Virus record (IMG/VR): IMGVR_UViG_3300011189_000401
Coordinates: 1 to 56,887 of that record
DNA from: a virus
Reading direction: 5' to 3' (one strand)
Length of the DNA: 56,887 bases
A program made the translations under genes and the position numbers. Below, one piece after another: positions 50,897 to 56,887 of this stretch. Below the pieces are notes generated by a model. It was not told where the DNA came from, ran no database searches, and saw only the letters and a list, made by a program, of their open reading frames with translations. Each line of letters opens with the position of its first letter. Position 1 is the stretch's first letter.

Positions 50897-50918
50897 AACA
50901 ACCTCCTTTTACAGTCAT
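50730..50918 (-). CDS. Doubtful 62-residue leader ORF
   Basis: This ORF is the first ATG after the promoter-like element at 50939-50966, with AAGGGA four bases upstream. The product (MTVKGGCYRPISYPN...) is rich in Cys, Pro and Ser and does not look like a folded protein. It is listed because its start context parallels that of the gene after the similar promoter at 18972. Confidence 0.2.
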   Translation of the reverse strand: MTVKGGCYRPISYPNCHLSSSVLYRRVPPGTLHSASSYPVLRAAGCPKLGLKVCISNFPMLN

Positions 50919-50938
50919 CCTTTCCCTTCACCTATACA

Positions 50939-50966
50939 AATTGCATAAGTAGGCAAAACTTTCCGC
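50939..50966 (-). promoter_or_regulatory. Promoter-like element GCGGAAA-N16-CAATT
   Basis: GCGGAAA (50966-50960), 16 bases, then CAATT (50943-50939). It directly follows a strong terminator and a perfect palindromic site, so it would begin a new transcript for the chaperone and tape measure genes. Downstream GTGAAGGGAA is shared with the 18972 copy. Confidence 0.65.
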
Positions 50967-50977
50967 TCAGACCCAAA

Positions 50978-50991
50978 TTAACCGAGGTTAA
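50978..50991. promoter_or_regulatory. Palindromic site TTAACC-GA-GGTTAA (perfect)
   Basis: Intergenic, placed between the U-run of the terminator at 50995-51026 and the promoter-like element at 50939-50966. Confidence 0.85.
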
Positions 50992-50994
50992 GGC

Positions 50995-51026
50995 AAAAAA
51001 CCCCGCAGGGGTTACCCTGCGGGGTT
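50995..51026 (-). terminator. Strong rho-independent terminator
   Basis: Perfect 12-bp arms (AACCCCGCAGGG at 50999-51010, CCCTGCGGGGTT at 51015-51026) with a 4-base loop. On the minus strand a run of six T follows. It lies 22 bases after the stop of the major tail protein gene, as is common after a highly expressed structural gene. Confidence 0.9.
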
Positions 51027-51047
51027 AATCCGGGTCAAAGACTCAGA

Positions 51048-53003
51048 TTACTGCTCGACGTCCTCAGTTTGTCCGTTCACGAGGATGCAGATCAGGTCCG
51101 TGGTCTCGTACTCATCGTCCACGATGGCCGTGATAGGCATGTCGCTCTGGATGAAGCTACGGTCGCTGACGACCGGCGTCTCACCGTCAAACTTGCAACG
51201 AGGCAAGATGACGTACTGCTGAGGGAGGATGCCAGTGGCACCAATCTCAGCGCCTTGGGTCTCGGAGATGCATTTGAATTCGAGATAGAAGAAGCTTCCG
51301 TTTTTGAAGCGGTTGTAGTGCTTCCCGTCATCGAACTCCATCGTGAGCGTAGCGCTCACTTCAGCCTGCTCGGCGATGACAGCTAGTCGGTTCTTGGAAC
51401 CGAGGCCGTACTTGTCGGCGTTCAGGTTGTTCTCCAGCGAGACCTCTCCGCTCAGAACCTCTTCGTAATAACCGTCGATGTAGACCATCGACTCGAAGGA
51501 AGTGAGAGGGGCGTCCTTGCCGGTAACCGGGTCGGCCACGACGCGTGGCGTACGGTTGTCAACGTTCGATCCAGCGGGATGGAACATCTCAACTTGAGCG
51601 TTCGCACCAGAGTCGATGGTTCCATCAGCGTTGGAGAGGACCAGCTTGTAAACTTCGTCCTCGTCGGTGTAACCCTTGCCGTCACCAGCGCCAGCCAACA
51701 CCTTCTCGTTGTAGTAGATACCGGTACGCTCACCAATGGTGATCTCGGCGGCGTCCATCTCGGTGCGGCCTACGTCAGCCGGATTCGGGAACGCCTCAGC
51801 GTTCTCAATCAGGATGTAACCGGTAGCATCCACGTCATCCGGGTCACCGATAGGTGACGTAGCCGGGAGGACATCCTCCACGAGCGTCGCCATCGCGTGT
51901 TCCTTCTGACCGAGCAGTGAGGAAGTCGCGGTAACGATGCTGTTGGTCTCGAAGCTCCAAGTGAAGCTCGAACCCTTGCAACCCGTGTACATGAAGACCG
52001 CTGCGTCACGGTCGACCTCGACGGTCAGACCTTCAGGCAGGTAGCGGCCACGCTCGATGTGGTGAGTGAAGACACCGTTGTACTCGGTTTCCTCGTACTC
52101 ATACACGAAGGAGCCCTTCGCGGCCACGAGGTTGGCATTCACAGTGGACACGTCGGCCCATGCAAAGCCTGCGAAACCGAAGACGAAGTCACCGGCTTCA
52201 ACGGGGTTGGTACCCGTGTTGTCAGCGGGGACATCATTGGTGTCAAGGAACAGCTTGACGGTATCGACGTTGCCACCGTCAATCGTCACCTGTACTGCCA
52301 TTTGCCCGGTGTACTTGACCTTCCGACGAGATGGACCGATCTCAAGCAGGCCACCGTTGTCGTTGAATTCAGGTACATCATAGCCACTGCCGTCTGGTCG
52401 AGCAATCGGATAGATGGTGATAGAGGCACCACCGGTCGTCGCATCTTCCGGGTGATCGGAGTCAGTAGGGGTCACGCTGTGAACGTGGCTTCGCTCACTA
52501 CGGGTATAGGTATCGTACTCGTAACCAGTCGCGTCCTTGTCGAATCGGAGCGAGTTGTTAGCACCCGCTCGGTCAACCACTGCGAAGGTGCCGGTTGCAG
52601 CCAGGAATCCACCGGAGTGTTCCTTGGCCAGCGGAAGAACGCCTCGATCCGTGTCCTCACCGACCGCAGTCAAGACGTCATCTTCCATACGACCGTGGAC
52701 TCCACCGTCGCAATTAGGAGCCTTGATGTAGTCACCAAGGGTGTGTCGAATCAGCATTCCGAAGCCGGAAGCTGCTTGCTCAAAGGAGATGTCACCCGAG
52801 ATATCGAGGACACCGGGGATGATGTTATGACGACCACGGTCGCCTCGGATGGCTTCACTCTCAAGCGTCTCTTCCGACGCTGACAGACCTTCCGAAGTGA
52901 ACGCGAGAGCGTGGGTGGGGTTTACGGCCTCACCCCAGATGCTCTCTTCGCCGATAGCAACAGACGCCCTCGCGCCAGTTGCCTGCACTGTATTCTTACT
53001 CAT
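51048..53003 (-). CDS. Major tail tube protein
   Basis: A 651-residue protein. The N-terminus (VAIGEESIWGEAVNPTHAL, FTSEGLSASEETLESEAIRG, then the GVLDISGDISFEQAA region) is the classical pattern of siphophage tail tube proteins. The total length is about twice the usual, so extra beta domains are probably inserted in the middle and displayed on the tail surface. It is followed by a strong terminator and has an excellent SD (CAGGAGG), which fits the most abundant tail protein. Confidence 0.8.
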   Translation of the reverse strand: MSKNTVQATGARASVAIGEESIWGEAVNPTHALAFTSEGLSASEETLESEAIRGDRGRHNIIPGVLDISGDISFEQAASGFGMLIRHTLGDYIKAPNCDGGVHGRMEDDVLTAVGEDTDRGVLPLAKEHSGGFLAATGTFAVVDRAGANNSLRFDKDATGYEYDTYTRSERSHVHSVTPTDSDHPEDATTGGASITIYPIARPDGSGYDVPEFNDNGGLLEIGPSRRKVKYTGQMAVQVTIDGGNVDTVKLFLDTNDVPADNTGTNPVEAGDFVFGFAGFAWADVSTVNANLVAAKGSFVYEYEETEYNGVFTHHIERGRYLPEGLTVEVDRDAAVFMYTGCKGSSFTWSFETNSIVTATSSLLGQKEHAMATLVEDVLPATSPIGDPDDVDATGYILIENAEAFPNPADVGRTEMDAAEITIGERTGIYYNEKVLAGAGDGKGYTDEDEVYKLVLSNADGTIDSGANAQVEMFHPAGSNVDNRTPRVVADPVTGKDAPLTSFESMVYIDGYYEEVLSGEVSLENNLNADKYGLGSKNRLAVIAEQAEVSATLTMEFDDGKHYNRFKNGSFFYLEFKCISETQGAEIGATGILPQQYVILPRCKFDGETPVVSDRSFIQSDMPITAIVDDEYETTDLICILVNGQTEDVEQ

Positions 53004-53022
53004 TTGTTCCTCCTGATAGTTC

Positions 53023-53565
53023 TTACTTCCTAGAGATTGTGCTCATGTCAACGAACGGATAAACGATTTTGATATTGACGTTTGAAACTGACCTCACCTC
53101 GTCGCCCACAAGCCGCCACTTGGGAAAGAGTTCACACTCTTCTAACGAAGGGGAACCGATTACAAATCCGTCGAGATCGAGGTTCCCATCGACAAGCTCA
53201 AACAACCACCATGCGATTTTCCGAAGCTTCTTAGACGCCGCCTTCGTCTCGACCTCGGGGATGATGTACTGAATCTGGCAGTAAAACTCGAACTTGCGTG
53301 ATACTTTGTGGGCTTTGCGCCCGCCGCCCATTCCACCGATGGAGTCACGACTTACACCAAACCCGCTGTTCCAAGCGTACAGTGCGGGCAAGTCAGCCAG
53401 CACAATCTCGTTTGGATTAACGTCATCAAATACGTTGGGTTGGTCCATGAACTTGAGGTAGGGGTCTTCTTCGAACCCTATCTCACACATGCGGATGATC
53501 TCTCTTTCGATATCGTTGATCAGCCCATCCTCGCTGACCTGTAGTGCTCTTCTCGATTTAGCCAT
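53023..53565 (-). CDS. Tail terminator / tail completion protein
   Basis: A 180-residue protein directly upstream of the tail tube gene, where siphophages encode the tail terminator. It has a helical N-terminus (DGLINDIEREIIRMCEIG), a Gly-rich loop (SIGGMGGGRKAHK), beta strands (RKFEFYCQIQYII) and a C-terminal NVNIKIVYPFVD, matching the general fold plan of these small ring proteins. Identification is by position and pattern. Confidence 0.55.
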   Translation of the reverse strand: MAKSRRALQVSEDGLINDIEREIIRMCEIGFEEDPYLKFMDQPNVFDDVNPNEIVLADLPALYAWNSGFGVSRDSIGGMGGGRKAHKVSRKFEFYCQIQYIIPEVETKAASKKLRKIAWWLFELVDGNLDLDGFVIGSPSLEECELFPKWRLVGDEVRSVSNVNIKIVYPFVDMSTISRK

Positions 53566-53569
53566 AGAC

Positions 53570-54310
53570 TTACACCTTGAGTTCCAATTCGTTCAATGCG
53601 TCTACCAGTGGGGCTACAAAACCCTTCCTGACGAAGTTTTCCATCATCTCAGCAATCTGACTCCAGCGGTTGTTGTCGACCTGAAAGATGTCACCCTTGA
53701 GGATTCCCTGTTGTCGGAACCACTCGGTGAACGAAGGTCGACCGTCTCCACCTTGGAAATACAGCCTCGGGAACTCACCCTTGTTCATTCGGAAGCCACC
53801 GGACAGAAGCAGGTTGGTGGTGGAGAAATACTTATTACCTCCGTCGTCAAACGCCTCCATGATGCTGTCGTACATCAAGCCAGTCCAACGCGTGTGGTCG
53901 GTATACTTGATCTTTTTGTCAGCATGGTAGGCAGGATTGCCCTCATTCTTGCTCTTGTATCGAGTGTGAGGGGTGTGCTTCCCGAACTTGTTATCATGTT
54001 TGCTTTGAAGCTTCTCGAACCGCTCCTTCCAGATGTCTTTGTAGACGCTGGCGAGTTGCTGTCGGTAGAGATCGTTCCCATGCGATCCACCGGATGCCCC
54101 TTCGAACATGTCGCGGCGGTTCTTAAAGGCAATACCTGTCTCGAACATATCCTCGTTGACGAAGTTACTACCGAAGGTCTTCTTAGCCTTCCCGATGACC
54201 TCCTTCTTGGCAGCATCGAACTTCTGGTCAATCTTGTCCTTAATGGCCTGCCGCCCCCCATCATTGGAGAACCGCAGATTGAACATTCCGTTGTCTTCTT
54301 TGACTGACAT
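53570..54310 (-). CDS. Neck protein (HK97 gp10-like position)
   Basis: A 246-residue basic protein (FDAAKKEVIGKAKKTFGSN...), with Phe/Tyr-rich middle segments (TRWTGLMYDSIMEAFDD) and a C-terminal ENFVRKGFVAPLVDALNELEL helix. It lies between the connector and tail terminator genes, where HK97-gp10-type neck proteins are found. Its TAA-ATG junction overlaps the stop of the connector gene, so it is translationally coupled; no own SD is clear. Confidence 0.5.
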   Translation of the reverse strand: MSVKEDNGMFNLRFSNDGGRQAIKDKIDQKFDAAKKEVIGKAKKTFGSNFVNEDMFETGIAFKNRRDMFEGASGGSHGNDLYRQQLASVYKDIWKERFEKLQSKHDNKFGKHTPHTRYKSKNEGNPAYHADKKIKYTDHTRWTGLMYDSIMEAFDDGGNKYFSTTNLLLSGGFRMNKGEFPRLYFQGGDGRPSFTEWFRQQGILKGDIFQVDNNRWSQIAEMMENFVRKGFVAPLVDALNELELKV

Positions 54311-55179
54311 TATTGAGTACCAGGGTTGAGTTTGCCGAAGATATCTTCAGTCTGCGCATCACGCTCAGTGTCGGCATTTTCAGCCATCGGAGCGAGGCCC
54401 GGACCCTCACCTTCGACACCCATCTGATCAATGAATTTGGGAAACGCCGCAGCCTCTGGTGGCGCATATCCTTCGGTCTCGATGTATGCCTTGACGTACT
54501 TTTCAGCGCGCTGTTTCCAACGAGCCGCATACGATCTCTTATCGGTGCTCGTTTCTTCTTTGTAGATAGAAGCGAACGTATCTGTGTATAGGTAGTACGC
54601 TGCTAGGTAGGTCGTCGCCACCGCGATAGCAGGTGGCACCGGTCTGGCCGGGTCCGTAGCCGTTGGGTCAAAGTGTCTGACCTCTCCATCCTCATAGTCG
54701 TCAACGGTCGAGGCTGACAACATCGTGTCAACCTGTACCTCGGCGTCTTCAATGTACTTCTCAGCTGCTTCATCTGAGATATGAGGGTCGAACTGAACCT
54801 TGACTTCATCTCCTGCTTCGATGGTCCCGAACCAGCAAGTTGAGGGCAAGGTGATAAGACCGTCTGGCGTCACGTAATCAGATGCGATACTCGCGCCCTG
54901 CGTAAGCAGGAATTCCTGATTAATGTTGTCGACAATCTTGTATGCATTGAACTCGGTAGGACTGGTGAACTTGATGACCAGTCTGAATTTCTTGTCAAAC
55001 GATGGGTCGAACTGGATAGCCTCAAAGTCGAACCCGAAGTCGGGATTGCCGGGTTGCCCTGGAGTGCTACTAGCAGCTTTCAGGTTGACGTTCACGATTG
55101 AGTCGGAAAACCGAATCACCTCGTTGTCACTGGCCTTCAAGATGCGTCTTACTTCGCTCAGCGTGGTATAGGTTGCCAC
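54310..55179 (-). CDS. Head-tail connector-like protein
   Basis: A 289-residue protein. It starts with ATYTTLSEVRRILKAS, like many head-tail adaptor proteins, and has a C-terminal helical half (AVATTYLAAYYLYTDTF, then KRSYAARWKQRAEKYVKAYI) similar to connector cores, with an acidic polar tail. The start is GTG 55179 after a strong AAGGAGG. Assignment comes from gene order (capsid side of the tail genes) and the helical pattern. Confidence 0.5.
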   Translation of the reverse strand: MATYTTLSEVRRILKASDNEVIRFSDSIVNVNLKAASSTPGQPGNPDFGFDFEAIQFDPSFDKKFRLVIKFTSPTEFNAYKIVDNINQEFLLTQGASIASDYVTPDGLITLPSTCWFGTIEAGDEVKVQFDPHISDEAAEKYIEDAEVQVDTMLSASTVDDYEDGEVRHFDPTATDPARPVPPAIAVATTYLAAYYLYTDTFASIYKEETSTDKRSYAARWKQRAEKYVKAYIETEGYAPPEAAAFPKFIDQMGVEGEGPGLAPMAENADTERDAQTEDIFGKLNPGTQ

Positions 55180-55188
55180 GAATCCTCC

Positions 55189-55202
55189 TTAACCCCGGTT
55201 AA
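55189..55202. promoter_or_regulatory. Palindromic site TTAACC-CC-GGTTAA (perfect)
   Basis: Supplies the stop TAA (55201-55199) of the upstream exported-protein gene and abuts the SD of the connector gene. Confidence 0.85.
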
Positions 55203-55645
55203 TCTTGACTCCTTCCTTCTGCCCACTTCCAGAAAAAGAACGACGCTGCCGTAAAGCCTGCGCCCATGACAAAAGTCACGTCAGGATTCTCATACCACTC
55301 TTCGACGGGCTCAGGCTTACGCTTGAACATCTCGTGTGCAAACTCGATCTCATCTCCTTGTCGGACTATGGTATCGGCCTGTATGTCAACGATGCCGTTC
55401 AGGATGAGCGCCTTCTTCTCAAGCGCTTCGTTTTCCTCAACGACCAGTGGGTACTTCCTGTATCTCTTCTGTAGTTCCTTGGACTTCTCCAACGTGGTGT
55501 AGAAGTAGACCTCGTCATCAATGATGATATGGTTCTTTCCACCTTCATCTTCTGGGATGAACTTACACTCCTGTGCCGCCCCCTGAACGGAGGCGAGGAC
55601 GCACAGGGCGATGGCGATGCTAGAAACCAAGTGCTTCCCACGCAT
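55199..55645 (-). CDS. Exported protein with C-terminal membrane helix (spanin candidate)
   Basis: The preferred start is ATG 55645 (MRGKHLVSSIAIALCVL), which has AAGGAG eight bases upstream and begins a clear signal peptide ending near SVQGAAQ; an in-frame start at 55708 lacks these. The mature part is mixed alpha/beta, and a hydrophobic helix (VTFVMGAGFTAASFFFW) lies near the C-terminus. A periplasm-spanning topology like a unimolecular spanin is possible, but there is no proper lipobox. It overlaps the next small membrane gene by 26 bases. Confidence 0.65.
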   Translation of the reverse strand: MRGKHLVSSIAIALCVLASVQGAAQECKFIPEDEGGKNHIIIDDEVYFYTTLEKSKELQKRYRKYPLVVEENEALEKKALILNGIVDIQADTIVRQGDEIEFAHEMFKRKPEPVEEWYENPDVTFVMGAGFTAASFFFWKWAEGRSQD

Positions 55646-55952
55646 CGTCCAACTCCTTGAGAGAGCCGTTGTCAACACTCTTGTCGACCGCAGCTTTCTT
55701 CTCTTCAATGGTCTGAATCTTCTTCTCCACGCCTTCTAGCTCTCGCTGCTTGGACGCCTTCTTGGTCTTATTCCGAGCGATGGCCTCCTTGGCCATGTCG
55801 AGGCGTTTCTCCATTGCCCACTCAGCTACCTTGCGTTCAGCGTCTGTGTCAGACCCCGAAACCACCTTGTAGATCAGGACTGTGGCAATGGCTGCAAAGA
55901 GAGCGAATGTGATCAGATGCCACTTATACTTCAGTATCGCATCTCTAATCAT
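55620..55952 (-). CDS. Rz-like single-membrane coiled-coil protein
   Basis: A 110-residue protein with one N-terminal membrane helix (WHLITFALFAAIATVLIYKVV) followed by a long Lys/Glu coiled coil (KASKQRELEGVEKKIQTIEE). This is the layout of inner-membrane spanins (Rz). With the overlapping exported protein downstream it resembles an Rz/Rz1-type pair, though the outer partner lacks a lipobox. The ATG overlaps the stop of the previous gene and has AAAGGAG upstream. Confidence 0.65.
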   Translation of the reverse strand: MIRDAILKYKWHLITFALFAAIATVLIYKVVSGSDTDAERKVAEWAMEKRLDMAKEAIARNKTKKASKQRELEGVEKKIQTIEEKKAAVDKSVDNGSLKELDDAWEALGF

Positions 55953-56356
55953 TTCGACTCCTTTGCGTACGTTTGAAACAGCATCTTGATGTGCTCCAAC
56001 TTCTCGTTGGCCACTTCTTGGTTGCCGTTCATTCGCTCCATTCTTACTTCAATATCATGGTAAGAGTCATTGAGGTCGCTTCGTTCTTCCGAAGCAGCCT
56101 TCATCCTCTTGTCAACGGTACTAAGCTCCTTGTTGACTTTGTCATCGATCTTGATGACGTCCTCTTCAAGATTGGTTACCCTGTGCTTCAGGGGAGCTAC
56201 ATCCTCCTTGATTACCCTTACATCTTCTCCCAATGTCTGAAGGTCACTACTGGTCGCGAAATGCGTTCCGAGCATTGTCATGACCAACATTAAGGCACCG
56301 AGGATCAGTGCCGAAGGGCTTTTGACGAGTTTTTCTGACAGCGATGTCAGATCCAT
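55949..56356 (-). CDS. Membrane-anchored coiled-coil protein
   Basis: A 135-residue protein with one membrane helix at residues 14-31 (SALILGALMLVMTMLGT) and a charged coiled coil to the end (LGEDVRVIKEDV..., LEEDVIKIDDKV). Together with its neighbours it forms a set of four small membrane proteins; a role in lysis or in virion or host-membrane interaction is inferred from that. The SD AAGGAGG is strong. Confidence 0.7.
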   Translation of the reverse strand: MDLTSLSEKLVKSPSALILGALMLVMTMLGTHFATSSDLQTLGEDVRVIKEDVAPLKHRVTNLEEDVIKIDDKVNKELSTVDKRMKAASEERSDLNDSYHDIEVRMERMNGNQEVANEKLEHIKMLFQTYAKESK

Positions 56357-56367
56357 CTTAGCCCTCC

Positions 56368-56739
56368 TTACATAACTTCATCTTCTTCGATGTCGATTTC
56401 CAGGTCGGTAGCGATCTCCATCTTCTTCTCGATGAACTCACGAAGCCCTTTCAAGAGCCCCTTCATCATCTGGTAAGTGATGGCTGAGACCGAACCAAGG
56501 ATGACTCCGTCTCGTAAAACCTGCCGAACCGACTCCCCCTCTCCTAGAACTGCAACGGCGCATCCGACTACTATGCAGAGAACGCCCAGAACGAAGTCCT
56601 TCCATTCCGGCCAACGTTCCCTTACTTTCATGACCCAAGCCAGCAGTGAAACCAGTGCGAACACCGGCATCATCAGTGCTGGGGAGAAGCCCAATAGATC
56701 GATTGCAACGTCCCAAATTTTAGTGATCACCTCAGTCAT
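56368..56739 (-). CDS. Holin-like membrane protein
   Basis: A 123-residue protein with two clear hydrophobic helices (ALMMPVFALVSLLAWV and FVLGVLCIVVGCAVAVLG), a weaker third (GVILGSVSAITYQMM), and a charged C-terminal tail (KKMEIATDLEIDIEEDEVM). This size and topology match class I holins. It is the first complete gene of the membrane-protein set and directly follows the lysine-rich protein gene. Confidence 0.6.
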   Translation of the reverse strand: MTEVITKIWDVAIDLLGFSPALMMPVFALVSLLAWVMKVRERWPEWKDFVLGVLCIVVGCAVAVLGEGESVRQVLRDGVILGSVSAITYQMMKGLLKGLREFIEKKMEIATDLEIDIEEDEVM

Positions 56740-56763
56740 TTTGTCCCCTTAAAGGGGCAACCC

Positions 56764-56887
56764 TTACTCGTCTTCAGCCTTTTCGTCCTTCTTGTCCTTC
56801 TTGTCCTTCTTGTCCTTCTTGTCCTTCTTGTCCTTCTTGTCCTTCTTGGACTTCTTTGGCTTCTTCTTTGACTTCTTGGAGTCACCC
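56764..56887 (-). CDS. C-terminal end of a lysine-rich protein with KKD repeats (partial)
   Basis: The gene enters from the right edge and stops at 56764. The visible 41 codons read GDSKKSKKKPKKSKKD followed by a tandem K-K-D repeat and an end DEKAEDE. Such a highly basic, probably disordered tail could bind DNA or the capsid interior, but the main domain is outside the window. The coding DNA is a near-perfect 9-bp tandem repeat. Confidence 0.75.
   Translation of the reverse strand, partial: GDSKKSKKKPKKSKKDKKDKKDKKDKKDKKDKKDEKAEDE
56785..56847. repeat. Seven tandem copies of a 9-bp unit
   Basis: GTCCTTCTT is repeated seven times without interruption. It encodes K-K-D per unit on the minus strand and could change copy number by slippage while keeping the frame. 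Confidence 0.9.

Noticed and set aside
244-55202. The palindromes as RNA hairpins or terminators
   Set aside because: With only two bases between the arms a normal RNA loop cannot form, and no U-run follows; a DNA-binding site fits better.
1-56887. tRNA genes, CRISPR arrays, insertion sequences, integrase or attachment site
   Set aside because: I looked for cloverleaf-like stretches, regularly spaced direct repeats, transposase or recombinase motifs and saw none. The repeated sites are single palindromes, not spaced arrays. Without computation weak cases could be missed.

Overview
The window looks like part of the genome of a tailed, siphovirus-type bacteriophage. Every gene I can support lies on the minus strand, so transcription runs from 56887 towards 1. 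Genes are tightly packed, with ATGA/TAATG overlaps and strong Shine-Dalgarno (SD) sequences. Paired single-membrane coiled-coil proteins of spanin type and a glycosidase-like endolysin suggest a Gram-negative host, but I cannot name it. I see no integrase, recognisable repressor, tRNA gene or CRISPR array. Head and packaging genes would lie beyond the right edge.

Right part (56887 to 24967), in transcription order: the C-terminus of a lysine-rich protein with a KKD repeat; four small membrane or exported proteins that may be a lysis cassette; neck and connector proteins; tail terminator; major tail tube protein; a strong terminator, a gene-poor control region and a promoter-like element; tail assembly chaperones; a very long tape measure protein (3425 aa); and three giant tail or tail-tip proteins, one with a PKD domain and a propeller-like C-terminus.

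Left part (24870 to 1): DNA metabolism. It combines T4-like recombination proteins (UvsW-like helicase, RecA/UvsX-like, gp46/gp47-like, gp32-like SSB, possible UvsY) with a bacterial-type replisome (DnaE-type polymerase III alpha, DnaB-like helicase, DnaC-like loader, DnaG-like primase). Also present are a RuvC-like resolvase, an adenine methyltransferase, a fused deoxyribosyltransferase-like/guanylate kinase protein, an endolysin and a class II ribonucleotide reductase.

The main novelty is regulatory. (1) A 14-bp palindrome, TTAACC-NN-GGTTAA, occurs about 25 times, every 2 to 3 kb, across genes and intergenic gaps. All 9 copies not constrained by internal codons are perfect. Inside genes the copies use only two reading registers. 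In one register a perfect site would create an in-frame TAA, and all eight single-mismatch copies there are changed at exactly that base (giving N-L-G-Q, N-L-G-K or N-R-G-K). This indicates selection on the DNA site itself, as in repressor 'stoperator' networks. (2) A two-part promoter-like element, GCGGAAA-N16-CAATT, occurs three times with identical spacing. (3) At 24871-24941 this element sits inside a 14-bp inverted repeat whose 3' arm contains the SD of the UvsW-like helicase. Read-through RNA would mask that SD and promoter-derived RNA would not, the logic known for some T4 genes.
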